Assembly: GCF_008923365.1 (NCBI RefSeq)
Contig: NZ_WBMR01000078.1
Coordinates: 1-39,410 of the forward strand
Reading direction: 5' to 3'
DNA from: Actinomadura montaniterrae
Lineage (GTDB): Bacteria; Actinomycetota; Actinomycetes; Streptosporangiales; Streptosporangiaceae
DNA: 39,410 nt
This document shows positions 15,640 to 23,759 of the stretch, piece after piece. A program made the position numbers and the translations under genes. Each line of letters opens with the position of its first letter. Within the stretch, counting starts at the first letter, position 1. Under the pieces are notes generated by a model, which did no database searches, was not told where the DNA came from, and saw only the letters and a program-made list of their open reading frames with translations.

Positions 15640-16782
15640 TCACCCCGCGGCGTCGCCGGTGAGCGCGAGGACCGGGACGACCAGCAGCAGCGAGCACGCC
15701 GCGGCGGCGAAGGCGCCCGCCGCGCCGGCGTGGTAGACCGGCAGCCACACCAGCGGCGCGACCGCTCCGCCGCCGAACCGGAACGCCGACACGGCCGACA
15801 GCGCCCCGCCCCGGTTCCGCGGCACCGCCCGCATCGTGAGGCTCTGCAGCGCGACCGTCATCATCGACGCCCCCGCGCCCGCGAGCGTCCACCACAGGGC
15901 GAGCGCGCCGACGGACCCGGACGACCCCACCACCGCGACGAACACCCCGGTCACCACCGCCGCGACGCCGCCGCACAGCCGCGCCCCGGCCCGCTCGGCG
16001 ACGCGTCCCCAGACCGCGCCGAGCACCAGCCCCGCCACTCCGAACCCGAGCAGCGCGACGCCGGTGAGGTCCGCGCTGACGTGCAGCTTCTCCCGCGCGT
16101 ACAGCGCCACGAGGAACGGCAGCGCGGACGCGCCGAGATACGACAGGAACGAGGCCGCCGACAGCAGGCCCATCCGCCGGCTCAGCAGCGGCCGCCAGGG
16201 CGGCGCCGCCGCGGCCGGGCGCGGCTCCCCCGGCGGCGGCGCGAACGCCAGCAGCACCGCGGCCCCCGCGACCACGACGAACCCGAGCCGCCACGACGAC
16301 GCCGCGGCGAGCCCGCCGACCAGCGGCGCGAACGACTGCCCGGCCGCCTGGCAGCTGGAGTACACCCCGACGGCCCGGCCGAGGTGGTCGCGCGGCACGA
16401 TGTCGCCGAGCCCGGCGAGCAGCAGCGGCGAGGTGAACGCGTTGGCCGCCCCGAGCGCGGCCCGCGCCCCGAGGAACAGGCCCAGCGCCGGCGCGAGCGC
16501 GCACACCAGCGAGCCCGCCGCGTACACGAGGTAGGCGATCCGGACCGTCCGGCGGCGCCCCCAGCGCTCCCCCAGCGTCCCGGACACCAGCTGGACCAGC
16601 GCGAACGGCACGAAGTAGGCGGTCAGCGACGCGGCCGCGGCGCCCGCCGAGGCGTGCACGGACCGGCCGATCTCCGGGAGCATCGGCGAGACGACCCCGC
16701 CGCCGAGCGGGCCGAGCAGCGCGCCGCCGTAGACGGCCCCGACCTTGATCCGCTGCAGTGCCACCGCTCCCCCGGCGCTCAC
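15640..16782 (-). CDS. MFS transporter
   Basis: 380 residues, about twelve hydrophobic helices in two halves, with the MFS loop 2-3 motif GTLGERWGRRRTVR near residue 65 and a weaker copy in the second half (AVWGRVAERAGARLCGG). Typical drug/metabolite exporter size. GTG 16782 lacks a clear Shine-Dalgarno; an internal GTG (codon 7) has GGGGGAG close by and is an alternative. It diverges from the SDR gene and lies upstream of the PF10118 gene in the same direction, 97 bp away. Substrate not predictable; export of the product of the neighbouring oxidoreductases is a possibility only. Confidence 0.88.
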   Translation of the reverse strand: MSAGGAVALQRIKVGAVYGGALLGPLGGGVVSPMLPEIGRSVHASAGAAAASLTAYFVPFALVQLVSGTLGERWGRRRTVRIAYLVYAAGSLVCALAPALGLFLGARAALGAANAFTSPLLLAGLGDIVPRDHLGRAVGVYSSCQAAGQSFAPLVGGLAAASSWRLGFVVVAGAAVLLAFAPPPGEPRPAAAAPPWRPLLSRRMGLLSAASFLSYLGASALPFLVALYAREKLHVSADLTGVALLGFGVAGLVLGAVWGRVAERAGARLCGGVAAVVTGVFVAVVGSSGSVGALALWWTLAGAGASMMTVALQSLTMRAVPRNRGGALSAVSAFRFGGGAVAPLVWLPVYHAGAAGAFAAAACSLLLVVPVLALTGDAAG

Positions 16783-16831
16783 CCTAGATCATTTCGTCCC
16801 GGCATCGGGGCCCGCGTCCCGGAATCCTCGC

Positions 16832-16867
16832 GATGCGGCGGATGCGGCGGATGAGGCTGATGCGGAG
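16832..16867. repeat. four tandem 9-bp repeats
   Basis: GATGCGGCG, GATGCGGCG, GATGAGGCT, GATGCGGAG in direct succession, in the 183-bp gap between the divergent MFS and SDR genes, about 50 bp from the SDR promoter. It might be a variable-number tract or a binding array; no function is known to me. Confidence 0.5.
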
Positions 16868-16885
16868 TTCGCGGGGATCCACCAC

Positions 16886-16931
16886 TTGCGCCGCGGACCG
16901 TCCTGAACGGTAGTCTGGACACCTGTCCAGA
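16886..16931 (+). promoter_or_regulatory. SDR promoter with overlapping TetR operator
   Basis: TTGCGC (16886-16891), 19-nt spacer, TAGTCT (16911-16916), then the perfect inverted repeat TCTGGACA (16914-16921), CC, TGTCCAGA (16924-16931). The operator covers the -10 and start region, so binding would repress. It matches the operator at the tetR gene (9841-9858). Confidence 0.6.
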
Positions 16932-16965
16932 ACCAGGGGCCGGACGGCCGCGCGCGGAGGGGACT

Positions 16966-17706
16966 GTGAGCATGAGGTTCGAGGGAAAGGTCGCGGTGGT
17001 CACTGGCGCGGCCCAGGGCATCGGCGAGGCGTACGCGCGAGGGCTCGCGGCGGAGGGCGCGTCCGTCGTGGTCGCGGACGTCGACGAGCGCGGCCAGGCC
17101 GTCGCCGACGACATCAAAGGCCTGTTCGTGAAGACGGACGTGTCCGACCCGGCGTCCACCGAGGCCATGGCCGCCGCCGCCGCGGAGCGGTTCGGCGGCA
17201 TCGACCACCTGGTGAACAACGCGGCCATCTTCGGCACGATGAAGCTGGACTTCCTGTTCACCGTCGACTGGGACTACTACAAGAAGTTCATGTCGGTGAA
17301 CATGGACGGCGCCCTGCTCTGCGCGCGCGCCTGCTACCCGCACATGCAGGCGCGCGGCGGCGGGTCGATCGTGAACCAGTCGTCCACGGCCGCGTGGCAG
17401 TACTCCGGCTTCTACGGGCTCGCCAAGGTCGGGATCAACGGGCTGACGCAGCAGCTCGCACACGAGCTCGGCAGCATGGGCATCCGCGTGAACGCGATCG
17501 CGCCGGGCCCGACCGACACCGAGGCGAACCGCAAGGTCGTCCCGGGCAACATGTCGCAGAAGATCGTCGACCAGAAGATGGCGCTCAAGCGGATGGGCAC
17601 GCCCGAGGACATGGTCGGCGCCTGCCTGTTCCTGCTGTCGGACGAGGCCGCGTGGATCACCGGCCAGATCCTCAACGTCGACGGCGGCGAGGTCTTCCGC
17701 GCCTAG
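16966..17706 (+). CDS. SDR-family NAD(P)-dependent dehydrogenase
   Basis: 246 residues, classical short-chain dehydrogenase/reductase. TGAAQGIG (residues 13-20) binds the nucleotide; an acidic residue after beta-2 (VVVADVDERG) favours NAD(H); NNAA at about 84-87; catalytic Ser near 139 in NQSSTAA, Tyr150 and Lys154 in YGLAK. The GTG at 16966 has GGAGG five nt upstream, a better spacing than the in-frame ATG at 16972. Preceded by an operator for the TetR at 9250-9861, which suggests induction by a ligand of that regulator. The substrate is a small alcohol or ketone, not further defined. Confidence 0.93.
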   Translation: MSMRFEGKVAVVTGAAQGIGEAYARGLAAEGASVVVADVDERGQAVADDIKGLFVKTDVSDPASTEAMAAAAAERFGGIDHLVNNAAIFGTMKLDFLFTVDWDYYKKFMSVNMDGALLCARACYPHMQARGGGSIVNQSSTAAWQYSGFYGLAKVGINGLTQQLAHELGSMGIRVNAIAPGPTDTEANRKVVPGNMSQKIVDQKMALKRMGTPEDMVGACLFLLSDEAAWITGQILNVDGGEVFRA

Positions 17707-17737
17707 CGATGCGGTCCCGGCCAGGCGGCGGGCGCGG

Positions 17738-17774
17738 GCGGGCGCGGTCCGGAGAGACGGCGGGCCGCGCCCGC
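17738..17774. terminator. bidirectional terminator hairpin
   Basis: Perfect 10-bp stem GCGGGCGCGG (17738-17747) / CCGCGCCCGC (17765-17774) between the convergent SDR and acetamidase-like genes, ending 2 nt before the latter's stop codon. Confidence 0.55.
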
Positions 17775-17776
17775 GG

Positions 17777-18454
17777 CTAGGCGATCCGCGGGGACGGGGC
17801 GGGCATCAGCATCGGGGCGGTCACGCGGAACCGCTCGATGCCGCGCCGGGTCAGGTTGATCCGCAGGTCGATCCAGCCGGCCAGCCCGGCGGTCCGGCAG
17901 TCGAGGGCGCCGCGCGGCGGGAAATGCAGGTCGCCGACCGACAGCTTGGCCCCGTGTACGTGCACCGGCAGCAGGATCCGGGACCCGGCGGTCAGCGGCG
18001 CGATCGCGCAGCCGCCGATCTCCCGGCCGCGGGCCTCGCTGCGCACCGCCTCCGCCGCCACGCGCGCGCGGGCCGCCGGATGGACGCCGCCGAGCAGCAT
18101 CGGCCCCCCGTCGTCCTCGGGCGCCGGCCGCACCGTCCGCGGCGCGCACCCGATGAGGCCGGGATGCCCGGACGCGCAGTACACCCCGTCGGCGCGGCCC
18201 ACGCCGAGGACGTCCACCACGATCACGTCGCCGGGCTCCGCGCCCACGACCACGAGCGGGCCGCACAGCACCGCGTCCTCGCCCGGCTCGCGGGCGGCGC
18301 ACTCCATCCGGACGGTCCCCCCGGTGATCACCTCGGCGACGCCGGGGATGGCGGGATGCCAGCGGTCGTGCCCGGGCACCGGCCGTGCCCTCCCCTCCGA
18401 GGGGAACGGAGGGGTCGGGGCGGGCGGAACGGGTGAGAGCGACAAGGCGGGCAT
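17777..18454 (-). CDS. shortened acetamidase/formamidase family protein
   Basis: 225 residues against roughly 300-410 for the family. Recognisable blocks: PGHDRWHPAIPGV, MECAAREPG, LVVVGAEPGDVIVVDVLGVG, GHPGLIGCAPRTV, GCAIAPLTAGSRILLPVHVHGAKLSVGDLHF and GLAGWIDLRINL. The middle region before HPGLIGCAP is much shorter, and the C-terminus stops at PMLMPAPSPRIA, before the usual last segment; no continuation was found in other frames downstream. It may be a compact form or a decayed enzyme. The ATG at 18454 has its GGAAGG too close; GTG 18379 has GGGGAGGG about 8 nt upstream and begins right at the conserved block, so the true protein may be 200 residues. If active it would hydrolyse a small amide to ammonia and acid. 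Confidence 0.7.
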   Translation of the reverse strand: MPALSLSPVPPAPTPPFPSEGRARPVPGHDRWHPAIPGVAEVITGGTVRMECAAREPGEDAVLCGPLVVVGAEPGDVIVVDVLGVGRADGVYCASGHPGLIGCAPRTVRPAPEDDGGPMLLGGVHPAARARVAAEAVRSEARGREIGGCAIAPLTAGSRILLPVHVHGAKLSVGDLHFPPRGALDCRTAGLAGWIDLRINLTRRGIERFRVTAPMLMPAPSPRIA

Positions 18455-18585
18455 CCTTCCGGAACGGTGACGGGAACGCTCCCGATCCTGTCCCGGACGC
18501 GTTTCGGCCGGATTTCACCGCCGCGAAGGACACGTCAAACCGCCATCACCGGGAACCGGGACGGCCGCGCCCGCGTCCAAGGCCA

Positions 18586-20511
18586 ATGCGTGCCCGCACG
18601 ATCGCACCGGTCGCGGCGGCGGCGCTGCTGGCCGGATGCGCCGGCTCCCCCGGTTCCCCCGCCCATCGGTCCGCATCCCCCGTGCGGCTCGTCGCCTACG
18701 ACGGCTGCGGCCCGCTGCTGGACGGCCTGCGCGAGGCGACCGCCGCCCGCGTCGGCCCCTACGGGCTGGGCGACGTCGTCCCGCTGACGCGCGGCGGCGC
18801 CCTCCCGAAGGCGGAAGGCGCCGTGCCGGACGGGGCGACGCGGAACGCCCAGCCGGCCACCCCGCAGCATTCCGCCACCAACGCCCACGAACCCGGCGCC
18901 GACGAGCCCGACACCGTCAAGACCGACGGCCGCCGGATCGTCGCGCTCGCCCGCGGCCGCCTCCAGGTCATCGACGCGGCGTCCCGCAAGGTCGTGCACA
19001 CCGTGAACCCGCCCGCCGGGACCGCGTGGACGGGCAACGCGCAGCTCCTGCTCAGCGGCGACCGCGTGCTCGTCCTGTCCGAGCGGCTGCCGATCCGCCC
19101 CCTGCTGCGCGGCGCGGAGCCCGGCCCCGTGCCCGACGGCGCGCCCGGCCGCGTGCCCGGTGGCGCGTCCGGTCCGGAGACCGACCTCACGCTGATCGAC
19201 CTCGCCGGGACCCCGAGGATCGTCGGCACGATGACGTCCGGCACCGGGTACGTCGACGCCCGCCAGACCGGTTCGGTGGCGCGGGTCGTGGTCCGCTCGA
19301 CGCCCGCCATCGACTTCCCGATGCCGAAGGACCCGGCGGGTTCGCACGACGACGCCGTCCGCCGCAACCAGGAGAGGGTCCGGAAGGCGCCGCTCGACGC
19401 GTGGCTGCCCGCCTTCACGGTGAGCGCCGGCGGCGGCACGGCACGGACCTTCCGGACGCCGTGCGAGCAGGTCAGCCGCCCTGCCTCGTACACCGGCACG
19501 TCGATGCTGACCGTCCTCACGGTCGACCTCGCGCGCGGGCTCGGCGACCCGTCCCCCATCGCGGTCGCCGCCGACGGCACCACCGTCTACGGCAACGGGT
19601 CCAGCCTCTTCGTGACGGGCGCTCCGCCAGGCCCCCTGCCCGGCACGCGTTCGGCGGCGCCGTTCCAGGAGTCCACGGACGTGTACAAGTTCGACGCCAG
19701 GGGCGGCGCGCACCCCCGGTACGTCGCGTCGGGCGAGGTGCCGGGCCGGCTCCCCGACCAGTACTCGCTGTCGGAGTACGGCGGCGACCTGCGCCTGGCG
19801 ACCACCTCCGCGGGCACGAAGCCGGACGGGTCCGGGTCGCAGAGCTCGGTGTTCGTCCTCGCTCAGCACGGCGCGCGCCTCGACCCGGTCGGCCGCGTCG
19901 GCGGCCTCGGCAAGGGCGAGCGGCTGTACGCCGTCCGGTTCATCGGGACGATGGCCTACGCCGTCACGTTCCGGCAGATCGACCCGCTGTACGCCGTCGA
20001 TCTGAAGGACCCGAGCCGTCCCCGCGTCACCGGCACGCTGAAGATCAGCGGCTACTCGGCGTACCTGCATCCCCTGGCGGACGGACGGCTCCTCGGCATC
20101 GGCCAGGACGCGACCAGCGCGGGCCGTCCCGAAGGCCTCCAGGTCTCGCTGTTCGACGTCGCCGGCACGCCGCGCCGCGTGGGCGTCCACCGGCTGCCCG
20201 GCGCGACGTCCGCGAGCGAGTTCGAGCCGCACGCGTTCCTGTACTGGGCGCCGTCCGGGCTCGCGGTCGTCCCGGTGACGTCCCGGGACCGCGGGCCCGG
20301 CGAGGCGCTCGCCCTGAAGATCGACGGGACCGGGATACGCGAGGCCGGGACGATCCGCCACCCCGCCGGCGCACTCGGCGGCGCCGTCACCCGGTCCGTC
20401 ATGATCGGGAACACGCTGTGGACGTTCTCCGACGACGGCGCCCGCGCGACCGACACCACCGGCGCCAACGCCCTGCGCGGCGGCGCCTGGATCCCCTTCA
20501 CCGGGACGTGA
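18586..20511 (+). CDS. beta-propeller domain lipoprotein
   Basis: 641 residues. N-terminal lipoprotein signal: MRARTIAPVAAAALLAGCAGS, lipobox LLAGC, so anchored outside the membrane. The family block HEPGADEPDTVKTDGRRIVALARGRLQVIDA marks the secreted 'beta propeller domain' proteins (PF09826 type); repeated blades follow (LLLSGDRVLVLSE, TLIDLAGTPRIVGTM, VDLKDPSRPRVTGTLKI, LVSLFDVAG-like, ALKIDGTGIREAG). There is no catalytic motif; a binding or scaffold role at the cell surface is likely. The ATG at 18586 is preceded only by AAGG. It is divergent from the acetamidase-like gene and convergent with ddl. Confidence 0.85.
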   Translation: MRARTIAPVAAAALLAGCAGSPGSPAHRSASPVRLVAYDGCGPLLDGLREATAARVGPYGLGDVVPLTRGGALPKAEGAVPDGATRNAQPATPQHSATNAHEPGADEPDTVKTDGRRIVALARGRLQVIDAASRKVVHTVNPPAGTAWTGNAQLLLSGDRVLVLSERLPIRPLLRGAEPGPVPDGAPGRVPGGASGPETDLTLIDLAGTPRIVGTMTSGTGYVDARQTGSVARVVVRSTPAIDFPMPKDPAGSHDDAVRRNQERVRKAPLDAWLPAFTVSAGGGTARTFRTPCEQVSRPASYTGTSMLTVLTVDLARGLGDPSPIAVAADGTTVYGNGSSLFVTGAPPGPLPGTRSAAPFQESTDVYKFDARGGAHPRYVASGEVPGRLPDQYSLSEYGGDLRLATTSAGTKPDGSGSQSSVFVLAQHGARLDPVGRVGGLGKGERLYAVRFIGTMAYAVTFRQIDPLYAVDLKDPSRPRVTGTLKISGYSAYLHPLADGRLLGIGQDATSAGRPEGLQVSLFDVAGTPRRVGVHRLPGATSASEFEPHAFLYWAPSGLAVVPVTSRDRGPGEALALKIDGTGIREAGTIRHPAGALGGAVTRSVMIGNTLWTFSDDGARATDTTGANALRGGAWIPFTGT

Positions 20512-20529
20512 CGGCGCCCCGCGGCGGGA

Positions 20530-21654
20530 TCAGCGGAGCCCGGTGGAGCGCCGCAGCGCCGTCTGGATCAGCCGGTCGACGAGCGACGGGTAGTCCAGCC
20601 CGGTCGCGGCCCACATCTGCGGGAACGCCGACGCCGGCGTGAACCCCGGCATCGTGTTGATCTCGTTGAGGATCCAGCGGCCGTCCGGGGTGTGGAAGAA
20701 GTCGACCCGGGCGAGGCCCTCGCAGTCCAGCGCCTCGAACGCCTGCCCCGCGATCGCCCGGACCTCCTCGATCGCCTCCGCGGGCAGGTCCGGCGGGATC
20801 GCCATCCGGGTGCCGCCGTCGAGGTACTTGGTCTCGAAGTCGTAGAAGTCGTGGTCGCCGGCCATCTGCACCTCGGCGGGCAGGCTCGCCTCCGGCGGGC
20901 CGTCGTCCAGGCCCTGCAGCACGCCGCACTCGATCTCGCGGCCCTCGATCGCCGCCTCCACGATCACCTTCGGGTCGTGCTCGCGGGCCGTCTCGACCGC
21001 GGCCTCCAGGTCCGCCTCGTCGGCGACCCGGGTGATGCCCATGCTGGACCCGGCGCGGGCCGGCTTGACGAACACCGCCCGCCCGGCGGCGAGCCCCAGC
21101 TGCTCCTTGACCTCGTCGAGCTTGCGCTTGCGCTCGCGGCGCCACTCCCGGTCGCCGATCAGCACGTACGGGCCGACGGGCAGCCCGCGCGCCTGCCAGA
21201 CGAGCTTCATGAACCCCTTGTCCATGCCGACCGCGCTGGCCAGCACCCCGGCGCCGACGTACCGGACGCCCGCGAGGTCGAGCAGCCCCTGGATGGTGCC
21301 GTCCTCGCCGTACGGCCCGTGCAGCAGCGGCAGCACGACGTCGACCTCGCCGAGCGTGGCGGGGACCTTCCCTGGCTCGACGACCATCAGCCCGCGGCTG
21401 TCCGGGTCGAACGGCAGCGCGAGGGCGCTGCCGCCGCCGGACACCTCGGGCAGCCGGCCGTCCTCGATCGCGAGCCGCTGGTCCTCGGGCGCGAGCACCC
21501 AGCGGCCGTCGCGGGCGATGCCGATCGGCAGCACGTCGTAGCGGTCCCGGTCGATCGCGGCCATGACGGCGCCCGCGGTGACGCAGGAGATCGCGTGCTC
21601 GGAGCTGCGCCCGCCGAACACCACGGCCACGCGAATCTTGGAAACCTGGGACAT
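20530..21654 (-). CDS. ddl: D-alanine--D-alanine ligase
   Basis: 374 residues, ATP-grasp enzyme that joins two D-alanines for peptidoglycan. VVFGGRSSEHAISC near the N-terminus, LLHGPYGEDGTIQGLL, FVKPARAGSSMGITRV, DHDFYDFETKYLDGG (omega loop with Tyr, the D-Ala-specific form and not the Lys of VanA-type D-lactate ligases), LARVDFFHTPDGRWILNEINTMPGFT. Length and motifs are normal. Downstream of gpsA on the same strand, 92 nt apart, as in mycobacteria and streptomycetes. The gene that normally follows, DUF3515, is displaced by about 11 kb. Confidence 0.95.
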   Translation of the reverse strand: MSQVSKIRVAVVFGGRSSEHAISCVTAGAVMAAIDRDRYDVLPIGIARDGRWVLAPEDQRLAIEDGRLPEVSGGGSALALPFDPDSRGLMVVEPGKVPATLGEVDVVLPLLHGPYGEDGTIQGLLDLAGVRYVGAGVLASAVGMDKGFMKLVWQARGLPVGPYVLIGDREWRRERKRKLDEVKEQLGLAAGRAVFVKPARAGSSMGITRVADEADLEAAVETAREHDPKVIVEAAIEGREIECGVLQGLDDGPPEASLPAEVQMAGDHDFYDFETKYLDGGTRMAIPPDLPAEAIEEVRAIAGQAFEALDCEGLARVDFFHTPDGRWILNEINTMPGFTPASAFPQMWAATGLDYPSLVDRLIQTALRRSTGLR

Positions 21655-21746
21655 GATTCCCGACCCTACCGGTGATCAGTACGGTGCGGCCACGAACGAT
21701 CCGGGCGCGCCCCGGGCACCGGACGCGACGTCGCGTCGTCCACGGG

Positions 21747-22757
21747 TCACACTCCGTACCGTTCCGGCTTCGGTGAACGGGAGATCAGCGAGATCGCCGC
21801 CTCCGTGATCGGCGTGCCGTGGTACAGCACCGAGACGACCGCCTCGGTGATCGGCATCTCCACGTTGTGCTTGCGGGCCAGCTCCAGCACCGCCTCCGAG
21901 GACTTCACGCCCTCGGCGGTCTGCTTGGTGACGGCGACGACCTGCTCCAGCGTCATCCCGCGGCCGAGGTTCTCGCCGAACGTCCGGTTCCGCGCGAGCG
22001 GCGACATGCAGGACGCGGTGAGGTCGCCCATCCCGGCGAGCCCGGCGAAGGTGTGCTCGTCGGCGCCGAGCGCGATCCCGAGCCGGGTGATCTCGGCGAG
22101 CCCGCGGGTCATCAGCACCGCCTGGGTGTTGGACCCGAACCCGAGCCCGACCGACATCCCGACGCACAGCGCCACGACGTTCTTGATCGCGCCGCCCAGC
22201 TCCACGCCGATCACGTCCGTGGAGGTGTAGACGCGGAAGTAGGGGGTCATCGTGGCGGCCTGCAGCCCCACCGCGGCCTGCTCGTCCACGCACGCGGCGA
22301 CCGCGGCGCTCGGCTCGCCGGTCGCGATCTCGCGCGCCACGTTCGGCCCGCTGAACACCGCGACCCGCTCCTCCGGGACGTCGGCGACCTCCCGGATCAC
22401 CTCCGACATCCGCCGGGTCGTGCCGAGCTCCACGCCCTTCATCAGGCTGACCAGGACGGCGCCGGACGGCAGCAGCGGCACCCAGCCGGAGAGGTTGCCG
22501 CGCAGGCTCTGCGCCGGGACGGCGAGCGCCACGAAGTCGGCGCCGTCCAGGGCCTCGGCGGGGTCGAGGGTCGCCCGGATCGCCGCGGGCAGCGCGACGC
22601 CCGGCAGGTAGTCGGCGTTCTCGTGCCGCTCGTTGATCGTCTCGACGAGCTCGGGCCGGCGGCCCCACAGGGTGACCTCGCCGCCCGCGTCGTGCAGCAG
22701 CTTGGCGAACGTGGTCCCCCAGGAGCCGGCTCCCATCACCGCGGTGCGGTAGGTCAC
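21747..22757 (-). CDS. gpsA: glycerol-3-phosphate dehydrogenase [NAD(P)+]
   Basis: 336 residues. GpsA reduces dihydroxyacetone phosphate to sn-glycerol-3-phosphate for phospholipid synthesis. Dinucleotide motif GAGSWGTTFAK at the N-terminus, VFSGPNVAREIATGEPSA, LGGAIKNVVALCVG with the catalytic Lys, and AGMGDLTASCMSP. The GTG start at 22757 overlaps the plsC stop as GTGA, so the two are translationally coupled. That is sensible, since PlsC-type acyltransferases use products derived from the glycerol phosphate made here. Confidence 0.95.
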   Translation of the reverse strand: MTYRTAVMGAGSWGTTFAKLLHDAGGEVTLWGRRPELVETINERHENADYLPGVALPAAIRATLDPAEALDGADFVALAVPAQSLRGNLSGWVPLLPSGAVLVSLMKGVELGTTRRMSEVIREVADVPEERVAVFSGPNVAREIATGEPSAAVAACVDEQAAVGLQAATMTPYFRVYTSTDVIGVELGGAIKNVVALCVGMSVGLGFGSNTQAVLMTRGLAEITRLGIALGADEHTFAGLAGMGDLTASCMSPLARNRTFGENLGRGMTLEQVVAVTKQTAEGVKSSEAVLELARKHNVEMPITEAVVSVLYHGTPITEAAISLISRSPKPERYGV

Positions 22758-23674
22758 GAGTCACCCGCCTTGCTCGTCTCGGTGGCGTCCGTCTTCCCGG
22801 CGGCGCCCGCGTCTTCGGCGCCGCCCGCGTCCCCGGCGCCGTCCGGCGGCTCGGCCGGGCCGGGCACCCCGCCCGCCTCGGCGGCCTCCACGGCCTCCGC
22901 GGGCCCGGCGGGCTTGGCGGCGCGGCGCCGCTCCTCCAGCACCCGGTGGTGGTCGTAGCGCTCCGCCGGCGGGCGCTCGCCGCGCAGCTCGCCGAGCAGC
23001 TCGGAGATCACGTCCATGATGTCGTCGGTGGCCGCGCGCAGCGTCTCCTTGGTGAGCGGCAGCCCCTCGTACTTCGACAGGTCGATCGGCGGGCCCGCGA
23101 TCACCTTCATCGTCTTGCGCGGGAACGGGTGGAACCCCTTCTTCAGGCTCCCGGCGAGCCCGCGCTGCTCGGCCTTCTTGTACGGCAGCAGCTCGTGCGC
23201 GCCCCACGTCGCGACCGGGACGACCTTCGCGCCCGTCGTCAGCGCCATCCGCGCCACGCCCGTCTGGCCGGTCATCGGCCACAGCTCGGGGTCGCGGGTG
23301 CAGCTGCCCTCCGGGTAGAACATCAGGCACTCGCCGTCCACCAGCGCCTTCTCGGCGTCCTTGAGGGCGAGCGCGGCGTCGGCGCGGTCGCGGTGCACCG
23401 GGATCTGGCCGGTGCCGCGCATCGCGGCCCCGACGACCGGCGTGCTGAACAGCGCGGCCTTGGCGAGGTAGACGGGGTAGCGGCCGGCCTCGTAGACGAA
23501 GTGCGCGAGGGCGAGGGGGTCGGACTCGGAGATGTGGTTGGCGGCGATGATCACACCGCCCGTGCTGGGCACGTTGCCCCGGCCGCGCCAGTCCCGTCTC
23601 AGCAGCCCGAACAGCAGGGGCCGCAGGACGACGATCGTGAGCTTGCGCCAGCCAGGCGAGTACCCGTGGCCCAT
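22754..23674 (-). CDS. plsC: 1-acyl-sn-glycerol-3-phosphate acyltransferase
   Basis: 306 residues from ATG 23674 (begins MGHGYSPGWRKL), chosen because GGAGGAGGG precedes it; longer openings to 23692 and 23761 add weakly supported residues. LPLAT motifs: NHISESD (HX4D catalytic), YPEGSCTRD, and PVATWGAHELLPYKK. A hydrophobic N-terminal segment (LTIVVLRPLLFGLL) would anchor it at the membrane. The last about 75 residues are Ala/Gly/Pro/Glu-rich low complexity. It adds the second acyl chain in phosphatidic acid synthesis and is coupled to gpsA by GTGA overlap. It diverges from cofC. Confidence 0.92.
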   Translation of the reverse strand: MGHGYSPGWRKLTIVVLRPLLFGLLRRDWRGRGNVPSTGGVIIAANHISESDPLALAHFVYEAGRYPVYLAKAALFSTPVVGAAMRGTGQIPVHRDRADAALALKDAEKALVDGECLMFYPEGSCTRDPELWPMTGQTGVARMALTTGAKVVPVATWGAHELLPYKKAEQRGLAGSLKKGFHPFPRKTMKVIAGPPIDLSKYEGLPLTKETLRAATDDIMDVISELLGELRGERPPAERYDHHRVLEERRRAAKPAGPAEAVEAAEAGGVPGPAEPPDGAGDAGGAEDAGAAGKTDATETSKAGDS

Positions 23675-23759
23675 GATCCGTCCCTCCTCCATCCGTACCC
23701 GGCGTGAACGCGGGGTGTCCTCAAGTGTCGCGGTTGTCTGCGCATAGTGTCGAGTTGCC

